From: Methylomonas sp. AM2-LC
GTDB taxonomy: Bacteria; Pseudomonadota; Gammaproteobacteria; Methylococcales; Methylomonadaceae
Direction of reading: 5' to 3'
Length of the DNA stretch: 64,000 bases
Assembly (NCBI RefSeq): GCF_039904985.1
Contig: NZ_CP157005.1
Span: 4,235,501-4,299,500 of the forward strand
Shown here: positions 47,861 through 56,738 of the stretch, piece by piece
Position numbering within the stretch: position 1 is the first letter of the stretch
How the letters are laid out: every line of letters starts with the position of its first letter
Made by a program: the position numbers and the translations under genes
The notes under the pieces: model-generated
What the model saw: only the letters and a program-made list of their open reading frames with translations
What the model was told of the DNA's origin: nothing
Databases searched by the model: none

Positions 47861-48141
47861 TATAAGGCCAGTTTTAAAAGTCGATTTTTGCCTTCGAGGT
47901 TGCGATGTAGGCCACGAACGACCAAGAGTCACTACCCTTCTATTTAATGTTGCAATTGAGGAATTGTAGTTGCCGAATGCGTAGCTAAATACGTCATTCC
48001 ACTACAAGCTGGCAGTTCACTGAATTTTTTATTTTTCGACCAAAAACCTTGTCAAGCTTTTTTTTAATTATTTACGCTGAATAGTTACAACTTTTTTTAC
48101 AGTACATACCGATAATACTGATAGGGAACCGCTAAAGGAAT

Positions 48142-48164
48142 GGGGCTAGTCACCCCCTTTTTTT
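48142..48164 (+). terminator. Terminator originally belonging to the interrupted membrane gene
   Basis: GGGG (48142-48145) pairs with CCCC (48154-48157) over a short loop and is followed by seven T. The stem overlaps the ancestral TAG stop at 48147-48149. The IS has separated it from its gene by 1.7 kb. Confidence 0.5.
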
Positions 48165-48227
48165 AATACCCGATGGGCTATAGAACTTTGATCGTTGGGT
48201 TACAAGTCTATACCACACATTTTAAAC

Positions 48228-50396
48228 TTAAGCCTCAGTTCCCTGTAAACGGGTAATCCATGCATCTCTGGCGTATGGATCAACATGATACGCCAGTGCG
48301 GCAGGTTTATGTAGCAAGCCTTCTTCACCGGAGGCATTGGGGTTTAACTGTCGCTTTTCGACAAAATCTATCATACGCCGAGTGTTGTATATCAACAGCA
48401 CTCGATTAATTTCACCACCTCGATATATTTGATAGCCGACATTATCTTCATTGAAAGCAGGATTACGCATTAGCCACACCTCAATAGCGGCTGCATCCTG
48501 AATAGATAGCTGTTTTAAAACCGAATCGTGGCGATTTCTACACACATCATGTAGATAGTCAGCCAAAACCCGCTGCCGTTGCCTATCTTGTAATTCCATT
48601 ACTTCGCTATCGGTAAATAAAAAACTTTCTGCCACCAAATAATGCTTATCTTTATCTCCGTCATTAGCAAACAAACAAATTTTCTGAAGGGCATCATCTC
48701 TTAGCGCATTCAAAAAAGAACGTGGAGCTCGGATATGCTTATCGATTGTTACCACCCACGGCAACGCCCGCCCAGTAGTTTCATAACGCGCTTTAACACT
48801 CTCAATTACACAGGAACGAGACAACTCCTCCTCACGCCCCAGAGGTTTTACCAAAAAAGCATCCACAGCGATGATTGAAGTATAAAAATCTGCCTCATTA
48901 AATTGTTTAACAATCGTGGCATAACGCGGCTGATAAGGGATGCCGGTACCATCGTACAAAATATTGACACCGATTTCTCTGGCATGCTGTGCCACCAAAT
49001 CTCGTAAGCGGTTGGCGAACGGTTCTATGTAAACATAATCATCACTATGATGATTAGCAGCCGTCATTACCCGGTACAAATCACTGAGTTTTCGAAATTC
49101 ATCCAACGAGGCAGTGACAAAGTTATCCCCGCAACAGGCCTTGGCCATTTCTTCGACCGCCGTTTTGCCTGAACCCGCTCCACCCATAGCCATAAACAAT
49201 CTTGGTTGTGAAACAGGTGTTTTATCGGCAAAAATAGTTTGTACCGCATCCGACAAAATACGATTAATTTTATTCAACCGTTCATAAGCAATCTCCACAG
49301 TGCGAGCCAAGCGGATTTCATCATCAGCAAAGCTTAGCATTCTATTTTTTAAACTTTCATTGGCAGCCAGACTGAATAAATTAGCTTGTTCGCCAGCGCA
49401 TTGGCGAAGTAAATCCAGTAATTCGGCATGACTGGGAGGACGTAAGCCAGTCAAGATGTTTACATCGAGACCAAACAAGGGCGCCACTCCATCCGCTCGA
49501 ATGGGTATGGCATCAATGCTGGTTTTTTCGGGAACACGCAAATCTTCTGTACCTGGCAAATAACCCACGACTACTTCTGAAGCGCTTAGTGGATTATCTG
49601 CAAAATGCTGACCTGCTATAAAATCCTGCACATTGATACTATTCAATGCCACCAAACCTCCATTCACAGTGACTAGACACTGAGTACCATCGGCCATAGT
49701 GTGGGACAAAAACGGAATACCTAACAAAAACCGTTTATTTTCCAGCCATTTGCCATAACTGTTAGCGATATTTTGCAAGCATTTAGTTCGGGTAGGATCA
49801 AGAGCATGCTTAAAAGCCGCTGCAATCTGTCGGTGCGGGCTGTTAATATCGTGTAATGCTCGGGCATCGTTTGAAGTTAGGCGTCTAAAATCAATGCCTG
49901 GCTCGTACACTGCTTTAAATGCTGGCAAATTACCCAAGGCCGTAATAAAGAAATCCAAAGCCAAACGATTTCCATAGCTAAAAGGACGAATACTTCGCAT
50001 GGCTCGATAGAAACCGGCTAAGCGTTCAGCGATGTCTTCACAGCGTATGACAAAGCCATTATTATCAAAAATAGCAGTATCCTGATTATTTTCATCGTCT
50101 AAAACCAGTCGTTCTATGGTCTCTCGAAATTGTTTACGCTTTTCGGCATCCAGCATACTGCCAGGCCTGTGATTGACGGTAATCTGGTCTTTCCAATCGC
50201 TATACATTTCGCGATGTATACGCGTGAATAATGCAGTTAAATAAGTAACTCGCTTGGTTTGATCATGGGATACCGTACTTTGCTGTTCTTGTGTAAGCGT
50301 GGCAATTAAACGCGTACCTTGCAATATAGCTAATACCGTCCGCAATTTTTTTAACGTTTTATAGCCAGAAATGATGGCGTTATTTTGCTGAATCAT
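48228..50396 (-). CDS. Fic-like/zeta-toxin-type kinase fusion protein
   Basis: 722 residues. The C-terminal half has a zeta-toxin/P-loop kinase core: Walker A GGAGSGKT (405-412), the Asp of ASLDEFR (D432), and YDGTGI (481-486), which corresponds to the EGTGR segment of zeta toxins. In the N-terminal part, residues 122-155 read FYRAMRSIRPFSYGNRLAL in the middle, resembling the Fic loop HPFxxGNGRxxR between two helices, but the catalytic His is Arg and the second Gly-Arg is changed, so AMP transfer is doubtful. Zeta toxins phosphorylate UDP-N-acetylglucosamine. AAGGA precedes the ATG well. No epsilon-type antitoxin gene adjoins, no signal peptide is visible, and both neighbours are unrelated. 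It could be a self-controlled toxin or a secreted effector; both are inference. Confidence 0.72.
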   Translation of the reverse strand: MIQQNNAIISGYKTLKKLRTVLAILQGTRLIATLTQEQQSTVSHDQTKRVTYLTALFTRIHREMYSDWKDQITVNHRPGSMLDAEKRKQFRETIERLVLDDENNQDTAIFDNNGFVIRCEDIAERLAGFYRAMRSIRPFSYGNRLALDFFITALGNLPAFKAVYEPGIDFRRLTSNDARALHDINSPHRQIAAAFKHALDPTRTKCLQNIANSYGKWLENKRFLLGIPFLSHTMADGTQCLVTVNGGLVALNSINVQDFIAGQHFADNPLSASEVVVGYLPGTEDLRVPEKTSIDAIPIRADGVAPLFGLDVNILTGLRPPSHAELLDLLRQCAGEQANLFSLAANESLKNRMLSFADDEIRLARTVEIAYERLNKINRILSDAVQTIFADKTPVSQPRLFMAMGGAGSGKTAVEEMAKACCGDNFVTASLDEFRKLSDLYRVMTAANHHSDDYVYIEPFANRLRDLVAQHAREIGVNILYDGTGIPYQPRYATIVKQFNEADFYTSIIAVDAFLVKPLGREEELSRSCVIESVKARYETTGRALPWVVTIDKHIRAPRSFLNALRDDALQKICLFANDGDKDKHYLVAESFLFTDSEVMELQDRQRQRVLADYLHDVCRNRHDSVLKQLSIQDAAAIEVWLMRNPAFNEDNVGYQIYRGGEINRVLLIYNTRRMIDFVEKRQLNPNASGEEGLLHKPAALAYHVDPYARDAWITRLQGTEA

Positions 50397-50579
50397 GATT
50401 TCATTCCTTGGTTTATATTTTTTTAACGGTATGGTAACTATTCTGGAAGATAGTTAAAAGCAGGTACGCCCAATTTTGGTAATGGCTGCCAGTCCGTTGA
50501 TCTGGCTATCTTTACATAACTAAGCGGATATTGCGCTAGGGGACATGCCATTAAAATACTAATCTGTCATAATGAAGTC

Positions 50580-52073
50580 ATGAAAAACCTATCACCAAAC
50601 CCACCTAAACCTTTCAAGGCTTTAATGGTTCAGGGTACTACTTCGGATGCAGGAAAAAGTACTTTAGTAACTGGCTTATGCCGTTACCTGTATAGACAAG
50701 GTGTATTTGTTGCGCCATTCAAACCGCAAAATATGGCACTAAATAGTGCGGTTACGAGTGATGGTGGCGAAATTGGCCGAGCTCAAGCCGTGCAGGCTGC
50801 TGCTTGCAGACTGGCTGCACATACCGATATGAATCCGATATTGTTAAAACCCACTGCTGATAAGACTGCACAAGTGATAATGCATGGCAAAGTATTAGCC
50901 AATCAATCCGCCCAGCAATATCACGATTACAAAAAAATCGCTATGCAAGCGGTACTGGCTTCTTGGCAGCGCTTGACTACTGAGTACCAAACGGTGATTG
51001 TTGAAGGCGCTGGAAGTCCTGCAGAAATTAATCTTCGCGATGGCGACATTGCCAATATGGGCTTTGCCGAGGCAGTAGACTGCCCGGTTATACTAATTGC
51101 GGATATTGATAAAGGCGGCGTATTTGCACACATTGTTGGCACATTAGCGTTGCTATCAACATCTGAACAGCAACGTGTATTGGGATTTGTCATCAACCGC
51201 TTTCGCGGAGACTTCAATCTGCTTAAACCGGGTTTGGATTGGCTTGAAGCCAAAACGGGCAAGCCGGTACTGGCAGTTCTGCCTTATCTGCATGATTTGT
51301 TTCTGGAGGCGGAAGACGCATTATCAACACGTCACGCACAACAATCATCAGCAGCATTTCGTATTGTGGTACCACATTTACCCAGTTTTAGTAATCATAC
51401 CGATTTTGACCCATTACAACTACATCCCGGCGTGCAAGTTAGTTTTGCTAAAAGCCCAGAACAAATTAATGGCGCAGACTTAATCGTATTACCGGGTAGC
51501 AAAAACGTGCAAGCAGATCTGGCTAGACTAAAAGAGCAAGGTTGGGAAACTTATATCCAGCGGCATTTACGCTTTGGTGGCAAATTATTCGGTATTTGTG
51601 GCGGCTTTCAGATGCTGGGGCAAGCTATTCACGACCCGCACCACATTGAAGGTTCTTCAGGTAGCGTAAAAGCATTGGGATGGTTAGATATGGAAACCAC
51701 TCTGGAAACTCATAAGGTTTTACGACAGGTAACCGGGCATTTTTTTAACGACACCATTCCGGTAGCAGGATATGAAATTCACATGGGAGTAAGCTATGGC
51801 CCGGCACTAGAACAACCGCTGTTCAGCTTGCCTTCTGGCAATGAGGGCGCGATGTCTATGGATAAACAAATAGCAGGCAGCTACTTGCATGGTTTGTTTG
51901 ATCTTCCCCAAGCCTGCGATGCTCTATTGGATTGGGCGGGTTATCAAACACCGCAAGCGGTAGATTTTAATGCCCTGCGCGAAGCAGGCATTGATAAACT
52001 GGCGGACAGCTTGGCAGAAAATTTCGACTTTGCTGAACTGGAAGCACAAATTGAACGGTTCCAGAACAGTTAA
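50580..52073 (+). CDS. cobQ: Cobyric acid synthase
   Basis: 497 residues, standard length. The N-terminal dethiobiotin-synthetase-like P-loop is [10 protein letters not shown] (19-28); [14 protein letters not shown] and [12 protein letters not shown] follow. The C-terminal glutamine amidotransferase has its nucleophile in [11 protein letters not shown] and a late His in GSYLHGLFD. It amidates four carboxyl groups of adenosylcobyrinic diamide in cobalamin synthesis. It stands alone, divergent from the zeta-type gene, and no cobalamin riboswitch was seen in the 183 bases between. Confidence 0.97.
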   Translation: MKNLSPNPPKPFKALMVQGTTSDAGKSTLVTGLCRYLYRQGVFVAPFKPQNMALNSAVTSDGGEIGRAQAVQAAACRLAAHTDMNPILLKPTADKTAQVIMHGKVLANQSAQQYHDYKKIAMQAVLASWQRLTTEYQTVIVEGAGSPAEINLRDGDIANMGFAEAVDCPVILIADIDKGGVFAHIVGTLALLSTSEQQRVLGFVINRFRGDFNLLKPGLDWLEAKTGKPVLAVLPYLHDLFLEAEDALSTRHAQQSSAAFRIVVPHLPSFSNHTDFDPLQLHPGVQVSFAKSPEQINGADLIVLPGSKNVQADLARLKEQGWETYIQRHLRFGGKLFGICGGFQMLGQAIHDPHHIEGSSGSVKALGWLDMETTLETHKVLRQVTGHFFNDTIPVAGYEIHMGVSYGPALEQPLFSLPSGNEGAMSMDKQIAGSYLHGLFDLPQACDALLDWAGYQTPQAVDFNALREAGIDKLADSLAENFDFAELEAQIERFQNS

Positions 52074-52091
52074 GTTGCTTTAGGTTAGGAT

Positions 52092-52514
52092 CTATATCCA
52101 CTCCGCCTGAATTTCGTGCGCTACGCACCATTCATCTGCCAATTGGGTATACCGTTGCAGTTCGAATGCATACCAGGCATCTTGAATGACCGGGTATTGG
52201 TACAAAAAATCTTTAAAACGACGAAAAGGTTTTGTTTGTTTTAAGATAGCACTTAGATTTAGGGCAACTTCATTATTATCAAGCTGTTCAACGAAATCCA
52301 GCATAATCTGAAATGCTTCGTCAGAACTTAGACCATCAATATGCACATACCGCGGATCATCTGGAAAATCTTCTGGAAAATCGTCAACACCTTCAGCATG
52401 TAATAACACCTCCCCGGTTTCGGTATCCAAAAACCAGCCTTCACCTAATAAAAAATCGATACCTACACTCAATGCCTCAGTAAAGTCGTCACGATTAATT
52501 TTTAGTACAGTCAT
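52092..52514 (-). CDS. UPF0158-family protein
   Basis: 140 residues from ATG 52514 (MTVLKINRDDFTEAL); a TTG two codons earlier is possible. The family pattern is DTETGEVLL, then DDFPEDFPDDPRYVHIDGLSSDEAFQIMLDF region, RRFKDFL and late WYAFELQRYTQLADEW. Very acidic. Function unknown. It begins 15 bases after fliK on the same strand, so it is likely read from the flagellar message, and converges on cobQ. Confidence 0.85.
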   Translation of the reverse strand: MTVLKINRDDFTEALSVGIDFLLGEGWFLDTETGEVLLHAEGVDDFPEDFPDDPRYVHIDGLSSDEAFQIMLDFVEQLDNNEVALNLSAILKQTKPFRRFKDFLYQYPVIQDAWYAFELQRYTQLADEWCVAHEIQAEWI

Positions 52515-52529
52515 ATTCAATAATTTTTT

Positions 52530-54179
52530 CTAGGCAAACAAATTTAACAGGCCATTGCCAGCATGCGCAGAACCTATTTCCGATGTTTCTACTTTATCAA
52601 CTGCTGATGAATTAGTCGAATTTTCTGTCTCATTTTGTGAACCAGTATTATTACCTTTACCTTGATCGCTTGCCATCTGGAAAAAACTCTGCGCAGGTTT
52701 CTGATCTGATTGTTGTTGAGAAACATTTACGTCAACCAAGTTCAATTGCTCACCCCCTAGCATTTCTCTTAATTTAGGGATAGAGGCTTCGATCGCCTCT
52801 TTAACTTGCTGATGTTGAGTGGTAAATGAAATAGTGGTTTGATCCTGTTGATCAAGCCCAATTTTGATAGAGATTGGACCTAAGTGAGGAGGGTTAATTT
52901 GTAATTCGGCTGTAGAAATGTCTTGTTTGTGCATCAATTGCAGCTTATCTGCTAATTCTGCATTCCAGTTTGGGTGATTCAAAGGTAAAGCTATGCCTGA
53001 CATGCTATTCACATGTGTTGTATTGGCTACCGACTGGTGAGGCTGTATTAGATTAATCGGCATATTGTCTGTCGCGTTAGCAGCCTGCTGACTTTTATTT
53101 TGCGTAGTAAAAGATTGCGTTAAACTCGTCAATTCACTATCCGCATCCACTTGAGTAACCCCAGTGCTATTACTGATTTCGGTTAATGTATTTACCGTTG
53201 CAGAGTTGCTGGTATTTGGGTCGGTGGTTAATGATGAATTTTCTGCAACTGGAGTTGAAACCGTCTGAACAATATTACTCAACGGAGTATCTGTTTGAGT
53301 CGATTTTTTATTAGACACAGCCTGATTTGCAGAAAATACAATGCTGCCAGACATACCTGACAGCATACTACTGACGGAAGAAGGCAACGGCACATCAGAA
53401 ATTGCTTGTGCTTTGGCAGCGGTTTGAGTGAGCGCTGCTTGTTGAGTGGCAGCTGAGACTGCCGCAGCTAATCGATTATCATTTTGCGTAATCGACTTTG
53501 TTGACGAATTTACTGCTTGATTAATTGCAAATTGCTGATCGTCTCCAGTTGTATTATCAGTCGATACAGAATTGACTGTTGAGTTCGGCACCGTTAACTG
53601 TAGTTGTTGAATTTGTTGCCCGGTAATCGCTAAAGCTTGTGCTAATGCATTAGGATCAGTCTGATCACTCAAAAGCGATTTTTTATTAGTCGCAGAACCA
53701 CTAGTACTGCTATTTGTTGTCGTTAAAGACGGTATTTCGACACTTGTATTCTGCGTGATTGCTGACTGATTTAAAAGTGTATTGGTCTGTGCAGACTGAA
53801 GCGGGTTAACTCCATCAGTTTTCAAACTTTGCAAATACTGCAACACATCCGTTAAGGCGCTGAGCGTATTATCAAGATTAATACTTTGATCAGTTTTATT
53901 TGCCAGCGGCGTGGATTTTCCGAATAAAGCGGCAAAACTTTGCAAGTCCTGCTCGATAGTACTTAAATCAGTCGTTGTATTATTTGCCTGGAAATTACTT
54001 AATAACGTGTTATCAGTGACGGCATTCTTACCTGCATTACCTTGTAACAAACTTAACTGTTCAAGCAAATTGGCAGTAAAAGCGGCGGTATTACTGAGAT
54101 CTATACCGACGTTGGTTGATTGGGTTACGCTATTATCTATACCTGTTACAAGGGATACTGGATTGGTTGTTTGAATCAT
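52530..54179 (-). CDS. fliK: Flagellar hook-length control protein
   Basis: 549 residues from ATG 54179; a GTG one codon earlier is less likely given GGGAGA upstream. Most of the protein (about 1-400) is low-complexity, rich in Thr, Ser, Asn and Gln and expected to be flexible, as in FliK molecular rulers. The C-terminal Flg_hook domain is clear: AELQINPPHLGPISIKIGLD and REMLGGEQLNLVDVNV. It sets hook length and switches the export apparatus to filament proteins. Confidence 0.92.
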   Translation of the reverse strand: MIQTTNPVSLVTGIDNSVTQSTNVGIDLSNTAAFTANLLEQLSLLQGNAGKNAVTDNTLLSNFQANNTTTDLSTIEQDLQSFAALFGKSTPLANKTDQSINLDNTLSALTDVLQYLQSLKTDGVNPLQSAQTNTLLNQSAITQNTSVEIPSLTTTNSSTSGSATNKKSLLSDQTDPNALAQALAITGQQIQQLQLTVPNSTVNSVSTDNTTGDDQQFAINQAVNSSTKSITQNDNRLAAAVSAATQQAALTQTAAKAQAISDVPLPSSVSSMLSGMSGSIVFSANQAVSNKKSTQTDTPLSNIVQTVSTPVAENSSLTTDPNTSNSATVNTLTEISNSTGVTQVDADSELTSLTQSFTTQNKSQQAANATDNMPINLIQPHQSVANTTHVNSMSGIALPLNHPNWNAELADKLQLMHKQDISTAELQINPPHLGPISIKIGLDQQDQTTISFTTQHQQVKEAIEASIPKLREMLGGEQLNLVDVNVSQQQSDQKPAQSFFQMASDQGKGNNTGSQNETENSTNSSAVDKVETSEIGSAHAGNGLLNLFA

Positions 54180-54220
54180 CACGACATTCTCCCGAAAAAC
54201 TTTATCTTTATTTAAGCAGT

Positions 54221-54667
54221 TTATATGCCATCTTTTCTTTGCGTGCGGGTAGCTCTTGCATCCATTTCAATTTGTTCTCGTCGATTTTCAGCTTTTAATT
54301 CTTCCGCTTTAGCTTGTGCACTGATTTTTTCCATACTTTGGGTACGATGATGACTTTCTTCCCAATTTTTTCGCGCCCTATGCAAATCTTGTTCATAGTT
54401 TGCTAATAAAGTTTGTTGACCGGCAATGGCTTTATCTAACTTATCAGCGAAAGCTCTCAACTCTTGAAACTGCATAATAGTCAAACCCGCGGCTTGTTGT
54501 TGCGCCAACCCCGCCCGATTTTCCAATCGATATTTTTGCAATTGCTCTAACTGAGTTTGTTGCTCTGTTAATTTCTGTTGGGTACGTCCTAAAAACTGTA
54601 ATGCATCGTGTTCCTGACGCGAATACAAATCAATAATAACCTTAAGCCGTTCTGATCTTTTGCTCAT
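54221..54667 (-). CDS. fliJ: Flagellar export chaperone FliJ
   Basis: 148 residues, almost entirely coiled coil with heptads of Leu and many Gln, Lys and Glu; LKVIIDLYSRQEHDALQFLG at the start matches FliJ. It works with the FliI ATPase in flagellar export. Its start overlaps the fliI stop by 4 bases. Confidence 0.9.
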   Translation of the reverse strand: MSKRSERLKVIIDLYSRQEHDALQFLGRTQQKLTEQQTQLEQLQKYRLENRAGLAQQQAAGLTIMQFQELRAFADKLDKAIAGQQTLLANYEQDLHRARKNWEESHHRTQSMEKISAQAKAEELKAENRREQIEMDARATRTQRKDGI

Positions 54668-56013
54668 TGTACGGCAAGCAAGCTTGTCAAATCGTTTAGG
54701 CTTCGGCTCATATCAACAGATTCGTCCATATCTTGCTGTAGAAATGTCAAGATTGACTGATTTTTTTCAATCGCCCTATCAATACGTGGATCGGCTCCAG
54801 CTCGATACGCGCCTACGCTGATTAAATCTCTGTTTTGTTGATAGGTGGAATACAATCGGCGTAACTCTCTGGCTAATTGCAGGTGTTCGGAATCAACAAT
54901 ATCCGGCATTACCCTACTAATTGAGGCTTCAACATCGATAGCAGGAAAATGGCCGGATTCAGCCAGACTTCTAGACAAGACAATATGTCCATCCAATACA
55001 CCACGAGCGGCATCAGCAACAGGATCGTTAGGATCATCGCCTTCTGTCAATACCGTATAAAACGCGGTAATTGAACCACCACCATGATCGCCATTGCCAG
55101 CACGCTCCACCAATTGCGGCAATTTTGCAAATACCGAAGGCGGATAACCTTTTGTGGCAGGAGGTTCATCAATTGCCAACGCAATTTCCCGACTCGCCTG
55201 AGCGTAACGGGTCAATGAGTCAACTAACAATAAAACATCCAGGCCTTGATCTCGAAAATATTCAGCAATACTGGTTGCTCGCAATGCCCCATGCACACGC
55301 ATTAATGGCGAATCATCAGCTGGCGATGCAACAACCACCGCCCGTCTTAAACCTTCTTCACCTAGAATTTTCAAAACGAATTCATTGACCTCACGACCCC
55401 GTTCACCAATCAGCCCCACCACAACAACATCGGCATTAGTAAATTTGGTCATCATCCCCAACAATACACTTTTGCCCACGCCAGTGCCGGCAAACAACCC
55501 CATTCGTTGACCACGACCAACACTAAACAAGGCATTGATTACTCTAACACCAACATCCAATGCCTCTCGAATGGGTTTACGAGCCAAAGGATTGATGGGA
55601 ACGCCCGTTAACGAGACTTTCGCATTGGTATCTAGCGGCCCCTTGCTATCCAGCGGATTACCAGCACCATCTATAACGCGCCCCAACAAACCAAAACCAA
55701 CGCTGCTTAGACTATTTTTTCCTAACGGGATAACTCGACAACCCGGCTCCAGCCCGTGTGTATCTCCAGTAGGCATTAAATACAAACGCGTACCAGAAAA
55801 ACCAACCACTTCTGCACCTATCTGCTTTCCACTTTTGGTTTCAACCTTACATAATGAACCGATAGCAGCTCGACAGCCTTCCGCTTCCAAAGTTAAACCG
55901 ACCATACGCGACAATTTACCTTCAACGACTAGCTCTGGACTATCTTGTATTTTTTGCCGATAGGGTTTTAATCGCTCTAACCAAATTTCAGCGCGTTGTG
56001 CCTGCGGTATCAT
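54664..56013 (-). CDS. fliI: Flagellum-specific ATPase FliI
   Basis: 449 residues. Walker A is in GLFAGTGVGKSVLLG, then VGLIGERGREVNEF, Walker B in VLLLVDSLTRYAQASREIALA, and GYPPSVFAKLPQLVERAGN; all F1-beta-like motifs are intact. It energises early substrate delivery in the flagellar type III export apparatus. It overlaps both fliH and fliJ by 4 bases. Confidence 0.97.
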   Translation of the reverse strand: MIPQAQRAEIWLERLKPYRQKIQDSPELVVEGKLSRMVGLTLEAEGCRAAIGSLCKVETKSGKQIGAEVVGFSGTRLYLMPTGDTHGLEPGCRVIPLGKNSLSSVGFGLLGRVIDGAGNPLDSKGPLDTNAKVSLTGVPINPLARKPIREALDVGVRVINALFSVGRGQRMGLFAGTGVGKSVLLGMMTKFTNADVVVVGLIGERGREVNEFVLKILGEEGLRRAVVVASPADDSPLMRVHGALRATSIAEYFRDQGLDVLLLVDSLTRYAQASREIALAIDEPPATKGYPPSVFAKLPQLVERAGNGDHGGGSITAFYTVLTEGDDPNDPVADAARGVLDGHIVLSRSLAESGHFPAIDVEASISRVMPDIVDSEHLQLARELRRLYSTYQQNRDLISVGAYRAGADPRIDRAIEKNQSILTFLQQDMDESVDMSRSLNDLTSLLAVQ

Positions 56014-56738
56014 GACGCAACATCCTGCTGACGCTCACCACCTAAAACATTTGCCACGACAGCAGAAAGCCGATTTTCCAGACTAGCATCAATATAGGAA
56101 GTGTCTGTTTCTATGGTGCAACCACCCCGTGTAAGCAATGGATTTTCAAGCAAACGCCATTGAGGCATACTGTCATCTAAATTCAAAGCAGCTCTAACTA
56201 ACTCGGCATCCTCTGGATGCAAGTTCAACGTAATTTTCTGAGCGGACAAGGGCAAAACTTTTATTGCCTCTCTGATCACCGCAACTATTTGACCAGGATC
56301 AAGCTTGATTTCGCGCCGAATAATTTGACTAGCAATCGCTATGGTCAATTTCACAAGCTCCTTTTCTACAGCAGCATCTAATTCTCGAAATGGCTCACTC
56401 AAAGACTCCATCAACAGCACTAATTCTGCCGCCTGTTTTTGTAACAGATGCTCACTTTCCAGGTATCCCTGTTTTCTACCCGATTCCAAGCCTTGCTTTT
56501 CTCCTTCTGCAAAACCTTCTGTCCTACCCTGCTCAAACCCCTCCTGCCGTCCCTGCTGAAAGGCTTCATCGTAAGCCTGCTTTTGCATAGCTTCAATTTC
56601 TTCTACTGTGAGGGTACGAGGAGCTTCGCTGGGCTCTATTGGCTCGGAGCGATGCCCACCCAATTCTTGCAAGGTTGTCCAAGTATGCAGGCTAAGTAGC
56701 TCAGCCTCAGTAAAATTGGCCGTTTTAGACGAACTCAT
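56010..56738 (-). CDS. fliH: Flagellar assembly protein FliH
   Basis: 242 residues from ATG 56738 (MSSSKTANFTEAEL); GTG codons up to 56747 are also in frame. The middle is a striking run of G-x3-G-type repeats, for example GRQEGFEQGRTEGFAEGEKQ, known in FliH as helix-packing motif. The C-terminal part (LTIAIASQIIRREIKLDP) is the FliI-binding domain. It regulates the FliI ATPase. It overlaps fliG by 14 bases and fliI by 4. Confidence 0.93.
   Translation of the reverse strand: MSSSKTANFTEAELLSLHTWTTLQELGGHRSEPIEPSEAPRTLTVEEIEAMQKQAYDEAFQQGRQEGFEQGRTEGFAEGEKQGLESGRKQGYLESEHLLQKQAAELVLLMESLSEPFRELDAAVEKELVKLTIAIASQIIRREIKLDPGQIVAVIREAIKVLPLSAQKITLNLHPEDAELVRAALNLDDSMPQWRLLENPLLTRGGCTIETDTSYIDASLENRLSAVVANVLGGERQQDVAS

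Larger units (their letters stand above)
46342..48096. mobile_element. IS66-family insertion sequence (single-ORF type) with 8-bp target duplication
   Basis: The element proper is 46350-48088 (1739 bases). Its ends carry a perfect 17-bp inverted repeat, GTAACTATTCAGCGTAA, and it is flanked by AACTTTTT at 46342-46349 and 48089-48096. An 8-bp duplication is the rule for IS66. Only the large transposase gene is present, without the TnpA and TnpB genes of classical IS66, which fits the ISBst12-type subgroup. Perfect ends and duplication indicate a recent insertion. Confidence 0.95.

Noticed and set aside
50397..50579. Cobalamin riboswitch ahead of cobQ
   Set aside because: I looked for a B12 box and long paired arms in the 183 bases; none is visible, and the interval is short for the whole aptamer.
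50397..50579. Epsilon-type antitoxin for the zeta-like protein
   Set aside because: No frame of suitable length (about 60-100 codons) exists between the zeta-like gene and cobQ, nor in 48165-48227 on the other side.
55535..55963. 142-codon plus-strand frame antisense to fliI
   Set aside because: The opposite strand is a fully conserved ATPase; the frame has low-complexity Ser/Pro/Thr content and no ribosome-binding site.
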